From assembly GCA_964633205.1 (NCBI GenBank), contig CAZWFN010000192.1:1-9801 (forward strand): 9,801 nt of DNA. Direction: 5' to 3'. The notes below the pieces were generated by a model. It did no database searches, had not been told where the DNA came from, and worked only from the letters and a program-made list of their open reading frames with translations. This stretch comes from CAYVQE01 sp964633205 (GTDB lineage Bacteria; Myxococcota; B64-G9). The translations under genes were made by a program, and so were the position numbers. Of this stretch, positions 1-9,801 are shown piece after piece. The first letter of the stretch is position 1, and each line of letters starts with the position of its first letter.

Positions 1-4
1 GACC

Positions 5-44
5 TCAACTGTACTCGACTGATGTCAACTCAACGCAACTGGCG
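5..44 (+). repeat. Four helically phased TC(A/G)ACT-type direct repeats
   Basis: TCAACT at 5, TCGACT at 15, TCAACT at 25 and GCAACT at 35 lie exactly 10 bases apart, so they fall on one face of the helix. The tract sits just upstream of the HTH-receiver gene. Phased direct repeats are a common form of operator for response regulators and excisionase-type proteins. Use as an operator is inference. The array may also extend left beyond the window edge. Confidence 0.5.
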
Positions 45-64
45 GCCAGGCGCCGGCGCTTGGC
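45..64 (+). repeat. 20-bp near-perfect inverted repeat
   Basis: The two arms, 45-54 and 55-64, are complementary except for one G/T pair (49 with 60), which would be a wobble pair in RNA. As RNA it gives an 8-bp stem (45-52 with 57-64) around the loop CCGG. No T-run follows, so it is a poor intrinsic terminator. It could be a dimer-binding operator or a structured leader element in front of the first gene, or the end of an upstream transcription unit. Confidence 0.45.
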
Positions 65-99
65 GGCGTAGAAAGGCGGGTTGAGCAGCGTGCACTCCA

Positions 100-171
100 A
101 TGGCGAAGCGGATGGAGCGAGAGGCGAGCGGTGCCGAATCGCTGCGGCTGCGGTTGGCGACGGAAACATGA
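100..171 (+). CDS. Possible 23-aa leader ORF overlapping the first regulator gene
   Basis: An ATG at 100 opens 23 codons ending in TGA at 169-171. That stop overlaps the preferred start of the next gene (ATG at 168) in an ATGA arrangement, the same junction type used between the first and second genes. The peptide is highly charged, rich in Arg and Glu, and resembles nothing I recognise. The ribosome-binding site is weak, and a second in-frame ATG at 112 is also possible. It may be a translational coupling leader or chance; it would not exist as a separate upstream ORF if the downstream gene begins at the alternative TTG at 81. Confidence 0.2.
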   Translation: MAKRMEREASGAESLRLRLATET

Positions 172-751
172 GCGCCCGCGAGGCAGCCGATTTTCTCAAG
201 GCCCACGTGGAGACGGTGCGCCGGCTGGCCCGCCGGGGCGCCATCCCCGCGTTCAAGGTGGGCAAGGACTGGCGCTTCCGACGCGCGGCCCTGCAGCGCT
301 GGACCGAGCAGGTCGAAGGGCTCGAACGGCCCGAGCGGCCAGCGCGCTCGGCCCCCCCGGCGACCGGTGGCGGGGTGCTGATCGTGGATGACGACGATAT
401 CCTGCGCCGGCTGATGGCCCACACCATCGAGCGGCTGGGCTTGCGCGCCCGCGAGGCGGCCGACGGCGCCGCCGGCCTGGAGCAGGTGGCCCGCCAGACC
501 CCTGAGCTGATCCTGCTCGACCTGGTCATGCCAGGCATGAACGGCCCGGCCTTTCTGAAAAGACTGCGCGCGACCCATCCGGAGCTGCCGGTGGTGATCG
601 TCACCGGCTATCCCGGCAGCCGGCTGATGCTGGAGGCCTCCCGCTACTGCCCGCTGCTGCTGCTGCCCAAACCCGCCGAGCGGGATCAGATCGCCCGCAC
701 CGTGCGGGCGGTGCTCGGTGGCCGGGTCCGAACCGCCCGTGGAGCGACGTC

Positions 752-755
<4 letters not shown>
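168..755 (+). CDS. HTH (excisionase/MerR-like) – receiver response regulator
   Basis: This is a cytoplasmic regulator of about 195 residues with its DNA-binding domain in front of the receiver, the reverse of OmpR/NarL order. Residues 1-48 are an excisionase-family helix-turn-helix, with the typical sequence REAADFL, ETVRRLARRG and IPAFKVGKDWRF. A Pro/Arg/Ala-rich linker follows. The receiver spans about 70-185: acidic cluster D74-D77, phospho-acceptor D118 in LLDLVMPGMNG, T146 and K168 followed by Pro, all intact. ATG 168 was chosen because the HTH homology begins there. The frame is open to a TTG at 81, which has AAAGG four bases upstream and would add 29 low-complexity residues. The stop overlaps the next start as ATGA (752-755), implying translational coupling. 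It is the only obvious DNA-binding output of the cluster, so it probably receives phosphate from one of the downstream kinases; its targets are unknown. Confidence 0.85.
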
Positions 756-4336
<3,581 letters not shown>

Positions 4337-4348
4337 GGCCGCCAACCC

Positions 4349-5176
4349 ATGGAAGAAAGCCAGATCGAAGAGATCGAGGTCGGCCTGCTGCTCGAGGCCA
4401 TCCACCGGCGCTTCGGCTACGACTTCCGCTCCTACGCCCGGGCCTCGATCGAGCGCCGCGTCAGGCAGTTCCTGGCCCACACCGACTGCGAGCGCATCGC
4501 GGAGATGATCCCGCGGCTGCTGCGCGACGCGGATTTCTCCACCGCCTTGGTCCAGAACTTCTCCATCTCGGTCACCGAGATGTTCCGCGACCCGGAGGTC
4601 TATCGGTTGCTCCGGCAGCGGGTGGTGCCCCTGCTCAAGACCTACCCCCACGTCAAGGTCTGGCACGCCGGCTGCGCCAGCGGCGAGGAGGTCTACTCGC
4701 TGGCCATCCTGCTGAGCGAGGAGGGGCTGTACGACAAGGCCACCATCTACGGCACCGACTTCAACGACAGCGCCCTGGAGCGAGCCCGCGCCGGCATCTA
4801 CCCGGCGGACAAGATCAAGGCGTTCACTCAGAACTACCAGCGGGCCGGCGGCCGCGGCTCCTTCGGCCGCTACTACCACGCCAGCTACGACGCGGCGGTG
4901 ATGGACCCGGCATTGAAAAAGCGGCTCACCTTCGCCAACCACAACCTGGTGACCGACGGCGTGTTCGGCGAGATGCACCTCATCTTCTGCCGCAACGTGC
5001 TGATCTACTTCAACAAGGAGCTGCAGCAGCGCGCCCTGGGCCTGTTCACCGACAGCCTGGTGCGCGGGGGCTTTCTGTGCCTCGGCAGCAAGGAGAGCCT
5101 GGAGTTCAGCCGGGTGCGCGATGCCTACGCCGCGGTGGACGCCAAGGCCAGGATCTTCCGCAAAAAGACGATTTGA
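4349..5176 (+). CDS. cheR: CheR-type protein-glutamate O-methyltransferase
   Basis: CheR transfers a methyl group from S-adenosylmethionine to glutamate side chains, classically on the coiled coils of chemoreceptors. The protein has 275 residues, close to the usual CheR length. The N-terminal helical domain (about 10-95) has the typical GYDFRSYARASIERRV stretch and then SVTEMFRDPEVY. The SAM-binding domain has the glycine-rich loop GCASGEE (108-114), the acidic strand end GTDF (135-138) and FCRNVLIYF (from 213). The start lies 12 bases after the kinase stop with a modest GAGG at 4335-4338. No chemoreceptor, CheA or CheW gene is in the window, so the substrate is not evident. The neighbouring membrane kinase, with an MCP-like HAMP and coiled coil, is one candidate and a chemoreceptor encoded elsewhere is another. 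The family assignment is secure; the role in chemotaxis is not. Confidence 0.96.
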   Translation: MEESQIEEIEVGLLLEAIHRRFGYDFRSYARASIERRVRQFLAHTDCERIAEMIPRLLRDADFSTALVQNFSISVTEMFRDPEVYRLLRQRVVPLLKTYPHVKVWHAGCASGEEVYSLAILLSEEGLYDKATIYGTDFNDSALERARAGIYPADKIKAFTQNYQRAGGRGSFGRYYHASYDAAVMDPALKKRLTFANHNLVTDGVFGEMHLIFCRNVLIYFNKELQQRALGLFTDSLVRGGFLCLGSKESLEFSRVRDAYAAVDAKARIFRKKTI

Positions 5177-5215
5177 AGGATGCGATGCAAGATCGACCGA
5201 CAGCGGCCGCAGGCT

Positions 5216-5219
5216 GGAG
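5216..5219 (+). promoter_or_regulatory. Shine-Dalgarno supporting a GTG start for cheB
   Basis: GGAG lies 9 bases before the GTG at 5229 (12 before the adjacent GTG at 5232). No ATG in the cheB frame is closer than the one at 5121 inside cheR, so this site favours a GTG start just before the conserved core. Confidence 0.5.
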
Positions 5220-5228
5220 CGACCGGCG

Positions 5229-5840
5229 GTGGTGAGCGGCCGCAGGTACGGCGCCGTGGTCATGGGAGCCTCGGCCGGCGGTATGGAGGCCTTGATGGCG
5301 GTGCTGTCGCCGCTGCCGGTCGACCACCGGCTGCCGATCCTGGTGGTCCAGCACCTGCATCCGGCCGACGACGGGCAGCTGACCGCGCTCCTCGATCGGC
5401 AGCTCGCCGTGCGGGTGGTCGCGGCCCGCGACAAGCAGGCTGTCCGGGCGGGCACCGTCCACATCGCCCCGGCCGGCTATCACCTGCTGGTGGAGCGGGA
5501 TTGGACCCTGGCGCTGTCGGTCGACGAACCGGTGTGCTGGTCGCGGCCGTCGATCGACGTGCTGTTCGACAGCGCCGCGCGGGCCTGGGGTCGGTCGCTG
5601 GTCGGCGTGGTGCTCTCCGGGGCCAACCACGACGGCGCGGCCGGCCTGCGCCAGATCGGCCAGTTCGGCGGCTTGACCGTGGTGCAGCGGCCGGAGTCGG
5701 CGGCCCACCCGGTCATGCCCCGGGCCGCCATCGCCGCCGGGCCGGTCGCCGAGGTGCTGGACCCGCCGGCCATCGGTCGGCTGCTGGACCAGCTGGGCCG
5801 GCCGCATGCAGCCGCCGGCGACGAGCAGGGCGTCGAGTGA
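5229..5840 (+). CDS. cheB: Stand-alone CheB-type protein-glutamate methylesterase
   Basis: CheB hydrolyses the glutamyl methyl esters made by CheR and can deamidate receptor glutamines. From the GTG at 5229 the protein has 203 residues and consists of the esterase domain only. The catalytic triad is visible: S15 in GASAGG, H42 in VVQHLHP and D135 in GANHDGAAG. The regulatory receiver that precedes the esterase in classical CheB is absent, as in a known stand-alone subfamily, so activity is not gated in cis by phosphorylation. The start is uncertain: GTG 5229 or 5232 fits the domain boundary and GGAG at 5216-5219, whereas an ATG at 5121 would overlap cheR by 56 bases and add residues without family resemblance. 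It follows cheR after 52 bases, the widest gap in the cluster. It probably opposes CheR on the same unknown substrate. Confidence 0.93.
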   Translation: MVSGRRYGAVVMGASAGGMEALMAVLSPLPVDHRLPILVVQHLHPADDGQLTALLDRQLAVRVVAARDKQAVRAGTVHIAPAGYHLLVERDWTLALSVDEPVCWSRPSIDVLFDSAARAWGRSLVGVVLSGANHDGAAGLRQIGQFGGLTVVQRPESAAHPVMPRAAIAAGPVAEVLDPPAIGRLLDQLGRPHAAAGDEQGVE

Positions 5841-5843
5841 GAG

Positions 5844-5848
5844 AGGAG
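5844..5848 (+). promoter_or_regulatory. Strong Shine-Dalgarno for the receiver-kinase gene
   Basis: AGGAG lies 6 bases before the ATG at 5855. It fixes the start of the receiver-kinase even though its frame stays open far upstream through cheB. Confidence 0.7.
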
Positions 5849-5854
5849 CGCGGA

Positions 5855-7120
5855 ATGCCCGCCGAGCAGAAAATCCTGGTGGTGGACGACAAGCCGGCAA
5901 ACATCCAGGCGCTGGCAACCACCCTGGCCGACACCAGCGCCACCGTGGTCAAGGCCACCAGCGGCAACGACGCCCTGGTCGCCTCGTTGAACCATGACTT
6001 CGCGCTGGCCATCCTGGACGTGCAGATGCCCTCGATGGACGGCTACGAGCTGGCCGAGCACCTGCGCAACGAAACGCGCACCCGCCGCGTACCGATCATC
6101 TTCATGACCGCCTACGCCGACGAGAAGCAGATGTTCAAGGCCTACGGCATCGGCGCGGTGGACTACATCGTCAAGCCCTACGACCCGATCATCCTGCTCA
6201 GCAAGGTCCTGGCCTTTCTGGAGCTCGACCAGCAACGTACCGCGGTGCAGCGCCAGCGCAACCACCTGGGGGAGATCGTCGGCGAGCGCACCGCCGAGCT
6301 GCGCCGGGTCAACGACAAGCTGCTGGCCGAGATCGCCGAGCGCAAGAAGGCCGAGCAGGAGGTGCACCAGCTCAACCAGGAGCTGGAGCGGCTGGTGGCC
6401 CGGCGCACCGCCCAGCTCGAGGCGGCCAACCAGGAGCTCGAGGCCTTCGCCTACTCGGTCTCCCACGACCTGCGCGCGCCGCTGCGGGCGGTCGAGGGCT
6501 TCAGCCAGGCCTTGCTGGAAGACTACCGCGACGCGCTCGACGACCAGGGCCGCGATTTTTTGCAGCGGGTCTCGGGCGAGGCCCGGCGCATGGCGCAGCT
6601 GATCCAGGATCTGCTGCTGCTGTCCCGGGTCACCCGGGCCGAGATGGACTTCCAGCCGATCGACCTCAGCGCCCTGGCCGAGGAGGTCATCGCCGAGCTG
6701 CGCCGGCGCGAGCCCGCGCGCCGGGTGGCGGTCGAGTTGGCCCCCGGCCTGGCCGCCCAGGGCGACGCCCGCCTGCTGCGCCAGGCGCTGGATAACCTGC
6801 TGGGCAACGCCTGGAAGTTCACCGGCCGCCGCCGCGAGGCCCGCATCGAGGTCGGCGCGGCGCCGCAGCAGGGCGGGCTCTGTTTCTTCGTGCGCGACAA
6901 CGGGGCCGGCTTCGACATGGCGTATGCCGACAAGCTGTTCGTCCCCTTCCAGCGCCTGCACCGGATGGACGAATTCACCGGCACCGGCGTCGGGCTGTCG
7001 ACCGTGCAGCGCATCATCGCCCGCCACGGCGGCCGCATCTGGGCCGACAGCGCGCCAGAGGCCGGAACCACCTTCTACTTCACCCTGGGCAGCGATGTGG
7101 GCGCAGAACAGGAGTCCTAG
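5855..7120 (+). CDS. Soluble receiver–coiled-coil–histidine kinase (REC–HisKA–HATPase)
   Basis: This 421-residue cytoplasmic kinase has a receiver in place of a sensor domain. REC spans about 6-122, with an acidic pair after KILVV, phospho-acceptor D55 in ILDVQMPSMDG and K107 in VKP. A coiled coil (about 125-195) contains two GERTAEL/ARRTAQL-type segments. HisKA has H204 in the phytochrome-kinase-like sequence FAYSVSHDLRAPLR. The ATPase has N318 in DNLLGNAWKF, D348 in RDNGAGFD and GTGVGLS. No membrane segment or photosensory domain is present. Start: ATG at 5855 behind AGGAG, 14 bases after the cheB stop. In this architecture the receiver normally controls kinase activity, so it probably responds to phosphate from another kinase, perhaps the membrane hybrid. 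The next gene encodes the receiver type that usually partners such kinases. The family is certain; the wiring is inferred. Confidence 0.95.
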   Translation: MPAEQKILVVDDKPANIQALATTLADTSATVVKATSGNDALVASLNHDFALAILDVQMPSMDGYELAEHLRNETRTRRVPIIFMTAYADEKQMFKAYGIGAVDYIVKPYDPIILLSKVLAFLELDQQRTAVQRQRNHLGEIVGERTAELRRVNDKLLAEIAERKKAEQEVHQLNQELERLVARRTAQLEAANQELEAFAYSVSHDLRAPLRAVEGFSQALLEDYRDALDDQGRDFLQRVSGEARRMAQLIQDLLLLSRVTRAEMDFQPIDLSALAEEVIAELRRREPARRVAVELAPGLAAQGDARLLRQALDNLLGNAWKFTGRRREARIEVGAAPQQGGLCFFVRDNGAGFDMAYADKLFVPFQRLHRMDEFTGTGVGLSTVQRIIARHGGRIWADSAPEAGTTFYFTLGSDVGAEQES

Positions 7121-7121
7121 C

Positions 7122-7562
7122 ATGAACCCGCCCGCCCAGGCCGCCTACATCCTGCTGGTCGAGGACAACCCCCACGACGAGGCCCTGGCCATCCGCGCCC
7201 TGCAGCAGGTCGGCGCAACCGACGGCATCGCCGTGGTGCGCGACGGGGTCGAGGCCCTGGACTCGTTGCTGGGCCCCGGCGCGGACCGTGGGCTGCCGGT
7301 GGTGGTGTTGCTCGATCTGAAGCTGCCCCGGGTCGACGGGCTCGAGGTGCTGGCCCGGCTGCGGGCCGACGAGCGCACCCGGCTGCTGCCGGTGGTGGTG
7401 CTGACCTCTTCGGACGAACCGCGCGACCGGACCGCGAGCTACCGCCTGGGGGCCAACAGCTACGTGCGCAAACCGGTGGAGTTCGACCGATTCACCGAGA
7501 CCGTGCAACGGGTGGGCCTGTACTGGCTGGGGCTGAATGAACCGGCGCACCGGAAAGGATGA
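7122..7562 (+). CDS. Single-domain response regulator, Rcp1-like
   Basis: This is a stand-alone receiver of 146 residues with no output domain. The acidic pair lies in LLVEDNPHDE, the phospho-acceptor is D65 in LLDLKLPRVDG, a Thr occurs in VVLTSSDE, and K117 lies in YVRKP. The spacing and the C-terminal GLYWLGLNEP match the family of cyanobacterial Rcp1, the receiver partner of phytochrome kinases. The start is one base after the preceding kinase stop, with GGAG at 7111-7114. It is therefore most likely the direct phospho-acceptor of that kinase, whose HisKA is also phytochrome-like. With no output domain it must act by protein-protein contact or as a relay or sink, possibly towards the receiver-bearing kinase downstream. 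I see no photoreceptor here, so a light response is not implied. Confidence 0.94.
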   Translation: MNPPAQAAYILLVEDNPHDEALAIRALQQVGATDGIAVVRDGVEALDSLLGPGADRGLPVVVLLDLKLPRVDGLEVLARLRADERTRLLPVVVLTSSDEPRDRTASYRLGANSYVRKPVEFDRFTETVQRVGLYWLGLNEPAHRKG

Positions 7563-7564
7563 GG
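7555..7564 (+). promoter_or_regulatory. Shine-Dalgarno region deciding the start of the last kinase gene
   Basis: AAGGA at 7555-7559 is 8 bases from the ATG at 7568 and GAGG at 7561-7564 is 3 bases from it. The earlier ATG at 7559 overlaps the previous stop as ATGA but has AAAGG directly abutting it with no spacer, so 7568 is favoured. Confidence 0.5.
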
Positions 7565-7567
7565 ACC

Positions 7568-9709
7568 ATGGGTGCTCCATTGCTGACCCTGATCGTGGAA
7601 GACTCCGAGAACGACGCGCTGCTGCTGCAGCGCGAGCTGAGCAAGGCCGGCTTCGCCCCCAGCTCGCGGCGGGTGGAGACGGAGACCGAGCTGCGCGAGG
7701 CCCTGGAGGCCGCGCCGTGGGACATCGTGCTGAGCGACTACAGCATGCCGCAGTTCGACGGCCGGCGCGCCTTCGACATCGTGCGCGACTTCGACCCGGA
7801 CCTGCCCTTCATCATCATCTCGGGCACCATCGGCGAAGAGGTGGCGGTCGAGACCATGCGCGCCGGGGTCCACGACTACCTGATGAAGAACAACCTCAAG
7901 CGGCTCGGCGCGGCCGTCCAGCGCGCGTTGCAGAACGCCGAGGTGCGCCGGGAGCGGCGCAGGGGCGTCGAACGCATCCGGCATCTCAATGGCCTGCTCA
8001 AGGCCATCCGCAACATCAACCAGCTCATCGTGCGCGAAAAGGATCCGGACCGGCTGTGTCGACAGGCCTGCGCCGAGCTGGTGGCCAGCCGCGAGTACCG
8101 CGGCGCCTGGCTGGTGCGCGGCGCGGTGGGTGAACGGCCGCAGGGGGTGGCCGCGGCCGGCTGGGACGGAGCGCTCGAGCCATTCACCGACCGGCTGCGA
8201 TCCGGTTGGCTGCCCCCCTGCGGCGCGCCGGTCATCGCGGCGGGCAACGGCTTCGCCACGCTGGAGCCCGGCGCGGACTGCGCCGGCTGCCCATTGGACG
8301 ACAAGGGATGCCCCCGGTCGGCCGCCTGCGTGGCGCTGCGCCACGGCGGGGCCCTTTTCGGCTTGCTCGGGGTGGCCACCCCGGCGGGCATGCTGGCCGG
8401 CGCGGAAGAGGAGGAGGAACTGCTGGTCGAGATCGGCGCCGATCTGGCCTTCGCCTTACACGACATCGAGTCCGAACGCCGCCGCCGCGAGATGGAGGCC
8501 CAGCTGGCCCAGGCCGATCGGCTGTCCAGCATGGGCATGCTGGCCGCCGGGGTGGCCCACGAGATCAACAACCCCTTGGCCTACGTGCTCTACAACCTGG
8601 AGAGCCTGGCCGATGATCTGCCCGAGCTGCTGGCGGCGGTGCGGCGCTTCCGGGCCCGGATGGTGGACCGCCTCGGCCCGGAGATCGTCGGCGATGTCGC
8701 CGGCGATGCCGACCGCCAGATGAACCCGGTCCTGCTCAACGATGTGCGGGCCCGGCTGGACGACGCCTTCGAGGGCGCCCGCCGTATCCGCGACATCGCC
8801 CGCGGGCTGGGCACCTTCTCCCGGGTGGAGAAGGACCAGATCGTACCCGTCGACCTGATGCACGTGATCGAAGCGGCGCTGAACATGTGCTTCAACGAGA
8901 TCAAGTACCGCGCCCGGGTGGTCAAGGATTACGGCCGGGTGCCCACCGTGCTGGCCTCGGAGGGCCGGCTGTCGCAGGTGTTTTTGAACCTGCTGATCAA
9001 CGCCGCCCACGCCATCGACGAGGGCGACGCCGAGCGCAACCAGATCCGGGTGCGCACCTGGGCCGAGGACGAGGCGGTCTGCGCCGAGGTGGCCGACAGC
9101 GGCAAGGGGATCGCCCCCGAGCACCTGGATCGGCTGTTCGAGCCCTTCTTCACCACCAAGGAGATCGGGGTGGGCTCCGGGCTGGGCCTGCCCATCTCCA
9201 AGGGCATCATCGAGGGCTACGGCGGCACCATCCGGGTCGACAGCCAGCCCGGCCGCGGGACCCGCTTCACCATCCGGCTGCCGCTGCGCGCCGCCGCGCC
9301 GGCCGCCACGGCCCGGCCCGAGGCGGACGAGAGCGAAGCCGCGGTCAGCGGCCGGCTGCTGGTGGTGGACGACGAGGCCGGCATCCGCTCCGCCCTGGCG
9401 CGCATGCTGCGCGGCCACACCATCGTCGAGGCGCGCACCGGCGCCGAGGCCCGCCGCATCCTGGAACGCGACCAGGCCTTCGACCTGCTGCTGTGCGACA
9501 TGATGATGCCCGAGGTGTCGGGCATGGAGCTGCACACCTGGCTGGCCGACGCCCACCCGGTGCTGGCCGAGCGGCTGGTGTTCATCACCGGCGGCGCCTT
9601 CACCGCCAACGCCCGCGCCTACCTGCAGCAGGTCGACAACCCGCGCATCGACAAGCCCTTCGACAAGGCCGAGGTCAGGAAGCTGGTCGCCGAGCGAATC
9701 CGAAAATGA
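7568..9709 (+). CDS. Soluble hybrid kinase: REC–GAF–HisKA–HATPase–REC
   Basis: This cytoplasmic hybrid kinase has 713 residues from the ATG at 7568; an ATG at 7559 would add three. An N-terminal receiver (about 4-120) has D57 in LSDYSMPQFDG, Ser in place of the usual Thr (IIISGT) and K107 followed by Asn. A GAF-like sensor (about 140-300) carries a cysteine cluster, C238-x2-C241-x6-C248-x5-C254. HisKA is of the NtrB/AtoS type, with H331 in GVAHEINNPLAYVLYNL and a long spacer between its two helices, as in relatives. The ATPase has N478 in INAAHA, D510 in DSGKGI and GLGLPIS. The C-terminal receiver (about 597-713) has D644 in LCDMMMPEVSG and K696 in DKPF. There are no membrane segments. It follows the Rcp1-like gene by 5 bases. 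It probably integrates upstream phosphorylation with a GAF-sensed cue; the final target is unknown. One TTA leucine codon (8456) stands out in this GC-rich gene. Confidence 0.95.
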   Translation: MGAPLLTLIVEDSENDALLLQRELSKAGFAPSSRRVETETELREALEAAPWDIVLSDYSMPQFDGRRAFDIVRDFDPDLPFIIISGTIGEEVAVETMRAGVHDYLMKNNLKRLGAAVQRALQNAEVRRERRRGVERIRHLNGLLKAIRNINQLIVREKDPDRLCRQACAELVASREYRGAWLVRGAVGERPQGVAAAGWDGALEPFTDRLRSGWLPPCGAPVIAAGNGFATLEPGADCAGCPLDDKGCPRSAACVALRHGGALFGLLGVATPAGMLAGAEEEEELLVEIGADLAFALHDIESERRRREMEAQLAQADRLSSMGMLAAGVAHEINNPLAYVLYNLESLADDLPELLAAVRRFRARMVDRLGPEIVGDVAGDADRQMNPVLLNDVRARLDDAFEGARRIRDIARGLGTFSRVEKDQIVPVDLMHVIEAALNMCFNEIKYRARVVKDYGRVPTVLASEGRLSQVFLNLLINAAHAIDEGDAERNQIRVRTWAEDEAVCAEVADSGKGIAPEHLDRLFEPFFTTKEIGVGSGLGLPISKGIIEGYGGTIRVDSQPGRGTRFTIRLPLRAAAPAATARPEADESEAAVSGRLLVVDDEAGIRSALARMLRGHTIVEARTGAEARRILERDQAFDLLLCDMMMPEVSGMELHTWLADAHPVLAERLVFITGGAFTANARAYLQQVDNPRIDKPFDKAEVRKLVAERIRK

Positions 9710-9736
9710 AAATAGAGCGCACGGCGCCCAGCGATC

Positions 9737-9767
9737 CTGCAGCAGCCCGGAGCGATCCGCGCTGTAG
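9737..9767 (+). terminator. Candidate stem-loop terminator after the last gene
   Basis: Twenty-seven bases after the last stop, CTGCAGC (9737-9743) pairs with GCTGTAG (9761-9767) through 7 pairs including one G·U. Inside lies a second hairpin, CGGA (9748-9751) with TCCG (9756-9759), capped by GCGA, a GNRA-type tetraloop. Only a weak T-rich stretch follows (TTTCTGATT), so intrinsic termination is uncertain. The same DNA holds two copies of AGCGATCC (9730-9737 and 9751-9758) 21 bases apart. Confidence 0.35.
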
Positions 9768-9801
9768 AGGTTTCTGATTGAGCTGAACGGCCGGCCAACA
9801 G

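Noticed and set aside
1..28. Perfect TTGACA on the minus strand (28-23) as a divergent promoter
   Set aside because: With 17-base spacing the -10 would fall at or beyond the window edge, and the visible bases there do not resemble a -10 box.
1..84. Frame open from the window edge to TGA at 82-84, possibly the tail of an upstream gene, with an internal ATG at 22
   Set aside because: Only 27 codons, not recognisable, and coincident with the phased repeats and the palindrome; chance is as likely. Upstream sequence would settle it.
5121..5228. cheB frame open back into cheR: CheR-CheB frameshift fusion at the A-run near 5162, or an ATG start at 5121
   Set aside because: Joining the frames needs a +1 shift, the A5 run is not a typical site for that, and the intervening residues do not resemble CheB. 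Long open frames are expected in GC-rich DNA.
9706..9777. 23-codon ORF starting in the ATGA at the last stop
   Set aside because: No recognisable peptide, overlaps the candidate stem-loop, and the overlap alone is weak evidence.

Overview
The window is one compact, co-directional cluster of seven genes on the + strand, covering about 168 to 9709. All seven belong to two-component or phosphorelay signalling, or to chemotaxis-type methylation. The DNA is strongly GC-rich with codon third positions almost all G or C, and I find no convincing minus-strand gene. The protein types (an excisionase-like helix-turn-helix joined to a receiver, multi-receiver hybrid kinases, a stand-alone CheB, a phytochrome-partner-type receiver) suggest a high-GC Gram-negative bacterium, perhaps of the former Deltaproteobacteria (Desulfobacterota/Myxococcota) or a high-GC proteobacterium. 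That assignment is inference and is weak.

Layout: 1-167 is a leader. It holds four TC(A/G)ACT-like hexamers at exact 10-bp spacing (5-40), a 20-bp near-perfect palindrome (45-64), and a 23-codon reading frame (100-171) whose stop overlaps the start of the first gene. Then come: (1) HTH-receiver regulator, 168-755; (2) a large membrane hybrid histidine kinase with an MCP-like front half and three receivers, 752-4336; (3) CheR methyltransferase, 4349-5176; (4) CheB methylesterase without a receiver, GTG start near 5229, to 5840; (5) soluble receiver-kinase, 5855-7120; (6) single-domain Rcp1-like receiver, 7122-7562; (7) soluble receiver-GAF-kinase-receiver hybrid, about 7568-9709. Junctions are overlaps or gaps of at most 14 bases, except 52 bases before cheB, so a single polycistronic message is likely. 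A branched stem-loop at 9737-9767 may end it.

How the genes may work together (inference): the membrane kinase senses a periplasmic signal, and its MCP-like 4-helix-bundle/HAMP architecture next to cheR and cheB raises the possibility that the kinase, or an MCP encoded elsewhere, is tuned by methylation. No CheA, CheW or MCP is encoded here. Two soluble kinases that both begin with a receiver look built to be driven by phosphorylation from other kinases. In total there are three kinase cores and eight receivers but only one evident DNA-binding output, the first gene, which could also act on the phased repeats in front of it. Each component belongs to a known family; what deserves attention is the combination and the leader region.
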